Translations under genes and position numbers: made by a program | Shown here: piece by piece, positions 54,761 through 62,718 of the stretch | Numbering within the stretch: position 1 is the first letter of the stretch | Layout of the letters: every line of letters begins with the position of its first letter | Source of the DNA: XN24 sp035514535 | GTDB lineage: Bacteria; Pseudomonadota; Gammaproteobacteria; Steroidobacterales; XN24 | Length of the DNA: 64,000 bases | Reading direction: 5' to 3' | Assembly: GCA_035514535.1 (NCBI GenBank) | Contig: DATKAZ010000055.1 | Coordinates: forward strand, 124,001-188,000 | The notes under the pieces: generated by a model | Told to the model about the DNA's origin: nothing | Database searches by the model: none | Seen by the model: the letters and a program-made list of their open reading frames with translations, nothing else

Positions 54761-55861
54761 CTACAGTCGCATCGGCATCACGACGTACTTGCAATCCCGG
54801 CGCTCCGGATCCTGGATGAGGCAACTGCTCGCTGCATCCCGGAACTCGAGTCGCACGGTGTCCGCATCCAGCGCCCGCAGGGCCGCGATCAGGTACTCGA
54901 CGTTGAAGCCGATTTCCATCACGGCACCGTCGTATTGCACCTCGATCTCTTCCTCGGCCTCTTCCTGCTCCGGGTTGTGCGCCTGGATCGTCACGCTCCC
55001 CGGCTTGAGCTCCACGCGGACGCCCTTGTACTTCTCATTCGCCAGGATGCGAATACGGTTGAGGCCGTCCGCCAGCTGGACTCGGTCTGCCATCATGGGC
55101 GCATCACTCTCCTTGGGAATGACGCGCTCGTAGTCCGGGAAGCGCCCGTCGATCAGCTTCGACGTCAGCCGAATCCCGCCCAGTGCGACTCGCAGGTGAT
55201 TGGTGCCGATCTCCAGCGTACATTCGCCCTCGTCCCCGATCAGCCGCTGCAACTCCAGCACGCCTTTGCGGGGCACGATGACCTGCTGTGGAGTCGAGTC
55301 CGCCCCGTCAATGGGCAGCTCGCACAGCGCCAGGCGGTGCCCGTCCGTGGCGACGCTGCGCACGATCGGTCCGGCCACTTCCAGCAGCATGCCGTTCAGG
55401 TAGTACCGCACATCCTGGTTAGCCATCGAGAACTGTGTTTTCTCGATCAGGCGATGCAACTGCGCCTGTGGGAAGTTCACGCGCTGCTGTGCCTTGATGT
55501 CCTCGACGGTCGGGAATTCCGCCGCAGGCAGCGTCGAGAGGGTAAAGCGGCTGCGGCCGGAGCGCACGGTTACCTTGTCGCCCGATAACGCAAAACTTAC
55601 GGCGGCCCCGTCCGGCAGCGCCCGGCAAATGTCAAGGAGCTTGCGGCCGGGGACGGTGATTTCTCCCCCCTTCTCCACCTGCACCGCGACCGACGCCACC
55701 AGCTCCACCTCCAGATCCGTGGCCGTCACAGACAACCCCGCCTGTTCATCCGCCTGAATCAGGATATTCGCGAGAATCGGCATCGTCTGCCTTCGTTCGA
55801 CCACCCCGATGACGGCTTGGAGCGGCTCGAGCAGGGTTTCTCTGGGAGCGCTGAACTTCAT
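54761..55861 (-). CDS. dnaN: DNA polymerase III sliding clamp (beta subunit)
   Basis: A 366-residue ring subunit of the replicase, with three repeated clamp domains. The N-terminus 'MKFSAPRETLLEPLQAVIGVVERRQTMPILAN' region and the C-terminal 'YVVMPMRL' (the normal clamp ending) are diagnostic. It follows dnaA across the oriC-like gap and is 8 bases from recF. Confidence 0.98.
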   Translation of the reverse strand: MKFSAPRETLLEPLQAVIGVVERRQTMPILANILIQADEQAGLSVTATDLEVELVASVAVQVEKGGEITVPGRKLLDICRALPDGAAVSFALSGDKVTVRSGRSRFTLSTLPAAEFPTVEDIKAQQRVNFPQAQLHRLIEKTQFSMANQDVRYYLNGMLLEVAGPIVRSVATDGHRLALCELPIDGADSTPQQVIVPRKGVLELQRLIGDEGECTLEIGTNHLRVALGGIRLTSKLIDGRFPDYERVIPKESDAPMMADRVQLADGLNRIRILANEKYKGVRVELKPGSVTIQAHNPEQEEAEEEIEVQYDGAVMEIGFNVEYLIAALRALDADTVRLEFRDAASSCLIQDPERRDCKYVVMPMRL

Positions 55862-56080
55862 CGTTCCACCTGTTAACGACTAATAGAATATAAAGGTATA
55901 GAAAACTGTTGTTGTTACTATTAAGTGCGGCCCGATCTGTGGATAAGTGTAATTTTTATTTATATTTCAAAATGATAAAGACAAGGCAACTCGTGTTCTG
56001 TTGGTCGTCACGACCCCTCGCAGCCTGTGCACCGCCTGTGGACAGATTCGCGCGACGAAATTATCCACAACTTTTCCACA
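55862..56080. other. Probable chromosomal replication origin (oriC) between dnaA and dnaN
   Basis: A 219-base gap with four DnaA-box-like 9-mers: TGTGGATAA at 55938-55946 and TTATCCACA at 56061-56069 (both perfect), TTTTCCACA at 56072-56080 (one mismatch) and TGTGGACAG at 56037-56045 (two). Two strongly AT-rich stretches, about 55875-55925 and 55948-55980, stand out in this GC-rich DNA and could be the unwinding element. The dnaN promoter must also lie here. Similar dnaA-dnaN origins are known in Pseudomonas. Confidence 0.75.
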
Positions 56081-57436
56081 TCAAGCCGTAAGGATTCTCA
56101 ACAGGTTTGCGTAATCTTCGCGAACCCGCGTGTCCGTCTCCCGTAACTCCTTGATTCTTTTGCAGGCATGCAGCACAGTCGTGTGGTCCTTGCCGCCGAA
56201 GGCATCGCCGATTTCCGGATAGCTTCTCTCCGTCAGTTCCTTGGCCAGCGCCATGGCGATCTGCCGAGGGCGTGCTACCGCCCTGTTGCGCCGCTTCGAC
56301 ATCAGGTCGGCCACCCGGATCTTGTAATACTGTGCCACCGTTTTCTGGATGTTTTCGATGCTGACGAGGCGATCCTGCAGCGACAACAGGTCGCCGAGCG
56401 CTTTCTTGGCGAATTCCATGGTGATTTCGCGGTTCAGGAACCGCGATGTGGCAATCACGCGGCGCAATGCGCCTTCCAATTCGCGCACGTTGGAGCGGAT
56501 TCTCTTGGCGATCAGGAATGCCACCTCGGACGGCAGCGTCACGCCCTCGAGAGTGGCCTTCTTCATGAGGATGGCCACGCTGGTTTCCAGCTCCGGGGCC
56601 TCGATGGCCACAGTGAGTCCCCAGCCGAACCGGGTTTTCAGGCGGTCCTCGAGTCCGTCGACCTCCTTCGGATAGCGATCGCAGGACAGCACGATCTGCT
56701 GCCGCTCCTCGAACAGGGCGTTGAAAGTGTGAAAGAACTCTTCCTGGGAGCGATCCTTGCCCGCGAAGAACTGGATATCGTCGATCAACAGCGCGTTCAG
56801 CGAGCGGTAGCTGCGCTTGAACTGGTCGATACGGTTGTTCTGCAAGGCCCGGACCATGTCGCTGACGAAGCGCTCCGAGTGCACGTAGGCCACACGTGCC
56901 CCCGGGTTCTTCTCGAGAATGCGGTTGCCGATGGCGTGCATCAGGTGTGTCTTGCCGAGCCCCACGCCGCCATAGAGGAACAACGGGTTGTATGACCCTC
57001 CGGGGTTTTCCGCCACCTGGAAGGCGCCCGCCCGGGCCAGCTGGTTGCTTTTGCCCTCGACGAAGCCGTCGAATGAAAAATCGGGATTCAGCCGGGCGCC
57101 GGTGACGTATTCGCCGCGCGCCTGCGCCGCCGCGCGCGCTGCACCGTTCGGCACGGGAGGCGCCGCCAGGGGTGCGGCGGCGCCTCCCTGGATACGCGTG
57201 CCCACGTCGATAGATACTTCTAACGGGCCGCGGCCCCCGTTGCCGTCGTGCGCCAGTTCCCGGATGCGCTCGAGGCAGTTCTGCCGGAGCCACGCGACGA
57301 CGTAGGGATTCGGTGCCAGCAGGCGCAGGGCACCGCCCTCGCTGACCGCCTGCAACGGCGCAACGTACGTATTGAACTGGTCCGGAGACAGTTCATTGCG
57401 AAGCTTGATGAGACATTGGTGCCAGACGGCCGCCAC
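56081..57436 (-). CDS. dnaA: Chromosomal replication initiator DnaA
   Basis: A 451-residue initiator. Domain I covers about residues 1-80 ('LIKLRNELSPDQFNTYVAPLQ'), with a short linker rich in Ala/Pro (about 85-115). The AAA+ domain has Walker A 'GGVGLGKTHLMHAIGN' (about 155-170), Walker B 'ALLIDDIQFFAG' and 'SRFGWG'-type sensor region 'RLKTRFGWGL'. Domain IV carries the DnaA-box reader 'FGGKDHTTVLHACKRI' (about 416-431). The GTG at 57436 is chosen because AGGA lies 6 bases upstream and the protein then matches the family N-terminus. Longer starts run into non-conserved residues. Confidence 0.97.
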   Translation of the reverse strand: MAAVWHQCLIKLRNELSPDQFNTYVAPLQAVSEGGALRLLAPNPYVVAWLRQNCLERIRELAHDGNGGRGPLEVSIDVGTRIQGGAAAPLAAPPVPNGAARAAAQARGEYVTGARLNPDFSFDGFVEGKSNQLARAGAFQVAENPGGSYNPLFLYGGVGLGKTHLMHAIGNRILEKNPGARVAYVHSERFVSDMVRALQNNRIDQFKRSYRSLNALLIDDIQFFAGKDRSQEEFFHTFNALFEERQQIVLSCDRYPKEVDGLEDRLKTRFGWGLTVAIEAPELETSVAILMKKATLEGVTLPSEVAFLIAKRIRSNVRELEGALRRVIATSRFLNREITMEFAKKALGDLLSLQDRLVSIENIQKTVAQYYKIRVADLMSKRRNRAVARPRQIAMALAKELTERSYPEIGDAFGGKDHTTVLHACKRIKELRETDTRVREDYANLLRILTA

Positions 57437-57498
57437 GTTGCGTCCTGCGCTCGAGGAATCCCGGGAGAAGTGCTGCAGTCTATATTGCCCGGCCGGGG

Positions 57499-57507
57499 TT
57501 ATCCACA
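57499..57507 (+). promoter_or_regulatory. DnaA box upstream of dnaA
   Basis: A perfect TTATCCACA in the 199-base gap between dnaA and rpmH, about 65 bases before the dnaA start. It could mediate DnaA autoregulation or form part of a bipartite origin with the dnaA-dnaN gap. Confidence 0.7.
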
Positions 57508-57635
57508 GGGCGGCAGCCGGCGCTGCGGGGCGCGGATCCGGTTGACACCCGGGGGGGTCGCGCGTACGATTTCCCGTCTTTTTGGCAGGTCCCAGCCGGG
57601 GCCGCTTGCAGCATCCTTCGGACGGAATCAGCACG

Positions 57636-57770
57636 ATGAAACGCACCTATCAACCGAGCAATCTGAAACGCAAGCGGACACACGGATTCCGTGCCCGCAT
57701 GGCCACCAAGAACGGCCGGCTCGTGCTGTCCCGCCGGCGCGCCAAGGGGCGTGTCCGGCTCGCGGTCTGA
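57636..57770 (+). CDS. rpmH: 50S ribosomal protein L34
   Basis: A 44-residue basic protein, 'MKRTYQPSNLKRKRTHGFR...', identical in layout to bacterial L34. It is divergent from dnaA and heads the rpmH-rnpA-yidD-yidC genes. The next gene, rnpA, begins inside its last 20 bases. Confidence 0.98.
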   Translation: MKRTYQPSNLKRKRTHGFRARMATKNGRLVLSRRRAKGRVRLAV

Positions 57771-58176
57771 GGGCCGGCGCGCGAGCACCATCGTCAGGGA
57801 CACAGCGGCCGGGTCGGAGGGCTTTTCGCCAGCGCAACGCCTGCTGTCTCCGGTCGACTTCACGCGGGTACTCGGCTCGGGCCGTCGCAGCAGCGACGCC
57901 TTGTTCAGTGTCGTCGCGATCCCCGGCCCGGGACCAGGGGCCCGCCTCGGCCTCGCCATCTCCAGAAAAGTCTCCAGGTCGGCCGTACAGCGCAACCGGA
58001 TCAAGCGCGTCGTGAGAGAATGTTTCCGCAAGCAAGGCACACGCCTCCCAGCGCTCGATATCATCGTGATGGCGCGTCCGGGTGCCGCCGAATGCGATAA
58101 TCACCGGCTGGCCACCAGCATCGAAGCACTGCTCGAACGGACGACACGCATATGCGAAGCATCGCGATCTTCCTGA
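57751..58176 (+). CDS. rnpA: Ribonuclease P protein component
   Basis: A basic protein of about 141 residues that assists the RNase P RNA in tRNA 5' maturation. The RNR motif region 'AVQRNRIKRVVRE' (about residues 78-90) and 'RLLSPVDFTRVL' (about 31-42) are diagnostic. The GTG at 57751, inside rpmH, is the only nearby in-frame start. It gives an N-terminal extension of roughly 25 residues before the conserved core, longer than usual. The true start is therefore not certain. It overlaps yidD by 25 bases. Confidence 0.9.
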   Translation: MSGSRSEGRRASTIVRDTAAGSEGFSPAQRLLSPVDFTRVLGSGRRSSDALFSVVAIPGPGPGARLGLAISRKVSRSAVQRNRIKRVVRECFRKQGTRLPALDIIVMARPGAAECDNHRLATSIEALLERTTRICEASRSS

Positions 58177-58379
58177 TCCGCGGCTACCAGCTGCTGCTGA
58201 GCCCCCTGCTCGGCAACAACTGCCGTTTTCACCCCACCTGCTCGGAATTTGCCGTCGAAGCGATTCGGACCCAGGGTTTCGCGCGCGGCCTGTGGCTCGC
58301 GCTCCGCCGGATAGGTCGTTGTCATCCCTGGGGCGGCGCGGGCCACGATCCGGTGCCGCCGCGCCGGCCGGTTGCCTGA
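58152..58379 (+). CDS. yidD: Membrane protein insertion efficiency factor YidD
   Basis: A 75-residue protein with the family pattern 'LIRGYQLLLSPLLGNNCRFHPTCSEFAVEAI' over residues about 8-38 (Cys-x-Phe-x-Pro-x-Cys-S-x-Y/F) and 'RIGRCHPW' (about 53-60). It is a small amphipathic helper of YidC-dependent insertion. It overlaps rnpA and ends 17 bases before yidC. Confidence 0.96.
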   Translation: MRSIAIFLIRGYQLLLSPLLGNNCRFHPTCSEFAVEAIRTQGFARGLWLALRRIGRCHPWGGAGHDPVPPRRPVA

Positions 58380-58396
58380 GGACTCCCGGGACCCCC

Positions 58397-60070
58397 ATGG
58401 ATAACCAACGAATCTTCCTGTGGATCGCCCTGGCGCTGGTCGTGTGGTTGAACTACACCGCATTCGTGCAATACCAGAGCCAGTTGCCGGCAGCGACTCC
58501 GTCGCACGAGGCGGTGGACGAAACGGCTGCCCCGGGCCTGCCCGAGCCCATGCCGGCCCCGAACTTGCCGACCACTGAAGACATCCCGGCGCCGCCCGGC
58601 GTGGAAGGCCCGCTGGCCGCGCCGGTTGAAACGGCGCAACCGGCCGAGCGCCCCATCCGCGTGACGACCGACGTGCTGGAAGTCGAGATCAGTCCGCGCG
58701 GCGGCGACCTGGTTTCCGCCGTCCTGCCCGAGTACCCGGTGCACAAGAACCAGCCGGACGTGCCGATCCAGTTGCTCGACGCCTCGCCGGCCGCCCTGTA
58801 CGTGCTGCGCACGGGGCTGACTGCTACCGTGCCCGATGTTTCCACCCGGCCTGACACCTTGTTCGTCGCGCCGGCCATGGAATTCAGCCTCGCACCCGGC
58901 GAAGACATGCTTGAAGTGCCGCTGACGGTGCAGCTCGACGGCGGCGTGACGGTCAAGAAGATTTACCGGTTCCGGCGCGGCAGTTATGCGCTTGAGCTCG
59001 AGCAGGAAGTCCGCAACGGCCGGGACGAACCCTGGACAGGCGCAAGCTACCTGCAGATCCGTCGACTGCACGACCCGCCCGGGCGCAGCTTGACGAATGT
59101 CGAGAGCTACTCCTTCCGTGGCCCGGTGACCTTCAACGGCGAGAAGTACGAGAAACACGACGCAGGAGACCTGGTCGGCTCGCGCCTCGAGTTCACGTCA
59201 GACGGCGGCTGGATCGCGTCGATCCAGCATCACTTCCTCGCCGCCGCGATCCCGGCGGGGCGCGCGCAATTCACCGCGGCCGCGGCACCGGACGGCGTCT
59301 ATACCCTGACCGCGGTGGGGATGCCGGAGTCTGTCGCGCCCGGCGCATCCATGACCTTCCGCGATCAGCTGTTCGTCGGGCCCAAGCTGCAGGAACAGCT
59401 CGAGGCCACTGCGCCCAGGCTGAGACTCACGGTCGATTACGGTTGGCTGACGGTCATCTCGCAGCCGCTGTTCTGGGTGCTGTCGAAGATCCACGGCCTG
59501 GTCGGCAACTGGGGATGGGCGATCATCCTGATGACGGTCCTCATCAAGGCGGTCTTCTACAAGCTGTCCGAGACCAGCGGCAAGTCGATGGCCAAGATGC
59601 GCAAGCTGCAGCCGCGCATGAAGGCGCTGCAGGAGCGCTACGCCGACGACCGCCAGAAGCTCTCGCAGGCGATGATGGACCTGTACAAGAAGGAGAAGGT
59701 CAATCCGGCCGCGGGCTGCCTGCCGATTCTCGTGCAGATGCCGGTATTCCTCGCGCTGTACTGGGTGCTGCTCGAGAGTGTCGAGATGCGCCAGGCGCCG
59801 TTCATGCTGTGGATCACCGATCTGTCCGTGCGCGACCCGCTGTTCATTCTGCCGCTGCTGATGGGTGTGACGATGTTCATCCAGCAGAAGCTGAACCCGG
59901 CACCACCGGACCCGATGCAGGCGAAGATCATGCAATTCTTGCCGGTGATCTTCACCGTGTTCTTCGCATTCTTTCCGGCGGGGCTGGTGCTCTACTGGTT
60001 CGTCAACAACCTGTTGGCGATCACGCAACAATGGCACATCAACAAGGTCGTGGAGCGGGGCGCCGCCTAG
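58397..60070 (+). CDS. yidC: Membrane protein insertase YidC
   Basis: A 557-residue insertase. It has an N-terminal membrane helix (about residues 5-22), a Pro/Ala/Glu-rich linker, a large periplasmic beta-sandwich domain (about 85-330) and the conserved five-helix core (about 350-550). The core includes 'GNWGWAIILMTVLIKAVFY', the cytoplasmic coiled region 'KMRKLQPRMKALQERYADDRQKLSQ' and 'PAAGCLPILVQMPVFLALYW'. It inserts and folds inner-membrane proteins with or without SecYEG. Its TAG stop shares bases with the stop of the convergent gene. Confidence 0.97.
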   Translation: MDNQRIFLWIALALVVWLNYTAFVQYQSQLPAATPSHEAVDETAAPGLPEPMPAPNLPTTEDIPAPPGVEGPLAAPVETAQPAERPIRVTTDVLEVEISPRGGDLVSAVLPEYPVHKNQPDVPIQLLDASPAALYVLRTGLTATVPDVSTRPDTLFVAPAMEFSLAPGEDMLEVPLTVQLDGGVTVKKIYRFRRGSYALELEQEVRNGRDEPWTGASYLQIRRLHDPPGRSLTNVESYSFRGPVTFNGEKYEKHDAGDLVGSRLEFTSDGGWIASIQHHFLAAAIPAGRAQFTAAAAPDGVYTLTAVGMPESVAPGASMTFRDQLFVGPKLQEQLEATAPRLRLTVDYGWLTVISQPLFWVLSKIHGLVGNWGWAIILMTVLIKAVFYKLSETSGKSMAKMRKLQPRMKALQERYADDRQKLSQAMMDLYKKEKVNPAAGCLPILVQMPVFLALYWVLLESVEMRQAPFMLWITDLSVRDPLFILPLLMGVTMFIQQKLNPAPPDPMQAKIMQFLPVIFTVFFAFFPAGLVLYWFVNNLLAITQQWHINKVVERGAA

Positions 60071-61296
60071 TCGAGCCGGGTCTCGATGCGGACTTCGGCA
60101 TTCAGGGTGCGGTGTACCGGGCACTTGTCGGCGATCTCGAGCACGCGCGCGCGCTGGTCCGCGTCCAGCGTGCCGTCGACACGCAACGTGCGGCGGAAAC
60201 GATCGATCCTGCCGCCCTGCGTCTCGCAAGCGGCGCAATCCTCGGCATGAATGCGGTCGTGGCGGACCGTCACGGCAATTTCCGTGGCTGGCCACTTCTT
60301 GCGGGCAAGATACATCTGCAGCGTCATCCCGGTGCAGGCGGCCAGCGCTGCACCAAGCAGGTCGTATGGCGAGGGACCCTCGCCATTGCCGCCGACCGAC
60401 GACGGCTCGTCGGCGATGATCGGGTGGCCCGCGACGCACAGTTCGGTGCGGAAGCCATCCATGCGCGTGAGGCCGTGGATGTCTTCGTCGAGCTGATCAC
60501 GCTCTTCGTCACGGGGCGGGCGGTCCGCGGGTGCGTGCGGCAGGTATTTCGAGGCCCACGCGGCGATTACCTCGGCCGCATAACGCGCATCGTCGGCACT
60601 CGACAGCAGGTGATCGGCACGATCGAGGCTGATAAAGCTTTTCGGATGCATTGCGTGCCGGAACAGTTCGGCGGCGTTCTCGATAGCCACGATCTTGTCG
60701 AGCGGCGAATGCAGCACGAGCAATGCGCGTCCCAGTTCGCGCACGGACTCCGGCAGCGCCTGGGCGCGGATGTCCTCGATGAACTGGCGGCGGATGACGA
60801 ATGGGCGACCGCCCAGGTCGACCGTTCCCTCGCCTTCGCGCATGATGGCATCGCGGCCGTCCCCCAGGAGTTGCTCCACGTGATCCGCCCTTGCCGGCGC
60901 GCCGATCGTCGCGATCGCGACGCAATCGTCGATCCGCGTGGCAGCCTCGAGCGCCGCGGTGCCGCCCAGCGAATGCCCGATCAGCATCCTGACGGGCCCC
61001 TCGTTGGTGCGCAGCCAGTCCGCGGCTGCGACCAAATCGTCGATATTGCTCGAGAAGTTCGTGTCGGCAAAGTCTCCGGCGCTCTCGCCGAGGCCGGTGA
61101 AATCGAAGCGCAGCACGCCGAACCCTCGTTCCGCCAGCGCGCGGGATATGCGCGCGGCCGCCGCGAGGCTCTTGCCGCAAGTGAAGCAATGCGCGAACAA
61201 CGCCCAGGCTTGCGGGGCCGCGGCCGCCGGCCGTGCGATCCGGCCAACCAGCATGTTCCCGTCGGTCCCTGCGAAGCGAATTTTTTCCTCGGTCAT
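60067..61296 (-). CDS. Bifunctional alpha/beta hydrolase - OsmC family protein
   Basis: A 409-residue fusion. The N-terminal alpha/beta hydrolase (about residues 1-260) has the nucleophile elbow 'IGHSLGGTAALEA' (Ser about 110), plausible catalytic Asp in 'HSPLDKIV' and His in 'RADHLL'. The C-terminal OsmC domain (about 270-405) has the peroxidatic Cys in 'GAALAACTGMTLQMYL' and the second Cys in 'ADKCPVHRTL'. OsmC proteins reduce organic hydroperoxides. The fusion is a known arrangement of unclear substrate. The ATG at 61296 has GGAGG 5 bases upstream. Confidence 0.93.
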   Translation of the reverse strand: MTEEKIRFAGTDGNMLVGRIARPAAAAPQAWALFAHCFTCGKSLAAAARISRALAERGFGVLRFDFTGLGESAGDFADTNFSSNIDDLVAAADWLRTNEGPVRMLIGHSLGGTAALEAATRIDDCVAIATIGAPARADHVEQLLGDGRDAIMREGEGTVDLGGRPFVIRRQFIEDIRAQALPESVRELGRALLVLHSPLDKIVAIENAAELFRHAMHPKSFISLDRADHLLSSADDARYAAEVIAAWASKYLPHAPADRPPRDEERDQLDEDIHGLTRMDGFRTELCVAGHPIIADEPSSVGGNGEGPSPYDLLGAALAACTGMTLQMYLARKKWPATEIAVTVRHDRIHAEDCAACETQGGRIDRFRRTLRVDGTLDADQRARVLEIADKCPVHRTLNAEVRIETRLD

Positions 61297-61352
61297 GATG
61301 TCCTCCACGGCTTGTTCCTGGCGCTGTTCCTCAACAGGCCCGGTATTGTTCC

Positions 61353-62705
61353 ATGAGCTTACAGGGCGACACCGATACGATCGCGGCCCCCGCCACGCCC
61401 CCCGGGCGCGCGGGCGTCGGCATTGTCAGGATGTCGGGGCCGCGGGCCTTCGAGTTGGCCAGCCTGGTCGCCGGCCGCTTGCCGCCGCCCCGCCAGGCCG
61501 CGCTACGCGCCCTGTGTGACGAATCCGGCGAGATCCTCGATCGCGGCCTCGTGTTGTCGTTCCCGGCGCCGCACTCTTTCACGGGCGAAGATACGGTGGA
61601 ATTCCACCTGCACGGCAGTCCCGTGCTGACCGGCCTGCTGCTGCGGCACCTCGTGTCTCTGGGTGCGCGCGAGGCGGGGCCCGGCGAATTCACCAGGCGG
61701 GCATTCATCAACGGACGCATGGACCTTGCGCAGGCGGAGGCCGTTGCGGACCTGATCGAGAGCAGCTCGGCCGAAGCGGCGAGGGCGGCGATGCGGTCCC
61801 TGGCGGGCGAGTTCTCGGCTGTGGTCGAAGAGCTGGCGGAGGCGCTGGTGCGCCTCCGGGTACGGCTTGAGGCCGGCCTGGATTTTCCCGATGAAGGCAT
61901 TGATCACGTCGATGATCCGGGGGCGGCCGAAGAAGCGGCCGCAATGTTGTCGCGGCTGGAGATGCTGCGCGGGGCCGCGGCCCGGGGCCGGGTGTTGCGC
62001 GACGGGCTCACGCTCGTCATCGCCGGCGCGCCCAATGCCGGCAAGTCAAGCCTGCTCAACCGGCTGGCCGGCTATGAGGCGGCCATCGTCACCGATGAGG
62101 CGGGAACCACCCGTGACATGGTCCGGGAGGACATCATCATCGACGGAATGCCCGTGCGCGTGACGGACACCGCCGGCCTGCGTGTCGCGGCGAACCGCAT
62201 CGAGGAGGAGGGTATCCGCCGTGCGCGGCAGGCCATGGCGCAGGCCGACCTGGTCCTGCTGGTACGGGATGGTGCCGCGGCGCCCATGCCAAGCCAGGCC
62301 GCGGAGCTGCCGCGCGGCATCCCGGTAGTGCACGTGCTGAACAAGATCGATCTGGTGGATGTCCCGGCCGGCCTGGCTCTCGGCGGCGACGGCCGGACCG
62401 AACTGCGATTATCGGCCCTGACGGGCGCGGGCGTGGACCTGTTGCGAACCCACCTGAAGGAGCGGGCCGGCTACACGGGGGAGGCCGGGGGCGCGTATGC
62501 CGCGCGCCGACGCCACCTGGATGCGCTCGAGCGGGCGGCCGACCACCTGGGTATGGCGCATGGGCAATTGGCGGCGGGAGCGCTGGTCGAGCTGGCCGCC
62601 GAAGAGCTGCGCCTGGCTCACCAGGCGCTGGCGGAGATCACCGGCGAATTCACTACCGAGGACTTGCTCGGGAAGATCTTCAGCGAGTTTTGTATCGGCA
62701 AGTAG
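61353..62705 (+). CDS. mnmE: tRNA uridine-5-carboxymethylaminomethyl modification GTPase MnmE
   Basis: A 450-residue enzyme that, with MnmG, modifies U34 of certain tRNAs. It has an N-terminal tetrahydrofolate-binding domain (about residues 1-118, 'DTIAAPATPPGRAGVGIVRMSG' region) and a helical domain interrupted by the G domain. The G domain (about 215-375) has G1 'GAPNAGKSSL', G3 'DTAGLR' and G4 'NKID'. The C-terminus ends in 'FCIGK', the conserved catalytic cysteine motif. It converges on a GGDEF gene 13 bases away. Confidence 0.97.
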   Translation: MSLQGDTDTIAAPATPPGRAGVGIVRMSGPRAFELASLVAGRLPPPRQAALRALCDESGEILDRGLVLSFPAPHSFTGEDTVEFHLHGSPVLTGLLLRHLVSLGAREAGPGEFTRRAFINGRMDLAQAEAVADLIESSSAEAARAAMRSLAGEFSAVVEELAEALVRLRVRLEAGLDFPDEGIDHVDDPGAAEEAAAMLSRLEMLRGAAARGRVLRDGLTLVIAGAPNAGKSSLLNRLAGYEAAIVTDEAGTTRDMVREDIIIDGMPVRVTDTAGLRVAANRIEEEGIRRARQAMAQADLVLLVRDGAAAPMPSQAAELPRGIPVVHVLNKIDLVDVPAGLALGGDGRTELRLSALTGAGVDLLRTHLKERAGYTGEAGGAYAARRRHLDALERAADHLGMAHGQLAAGALVELAAEELRLAHQALAEITGEFTTEDLLGKIFSEFCIGK

Positions 62706-62718
62706 CGGTACGCCGCGG

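Noticed and set aside
57437..57646. N-terminal extension of dnaA to an upstream ATG
   Set aside because: The extra 70 residues are not DnaA-like and would cross the DnaA box. GTG 57436 has a ribosome-binding site and the right N-terminus.
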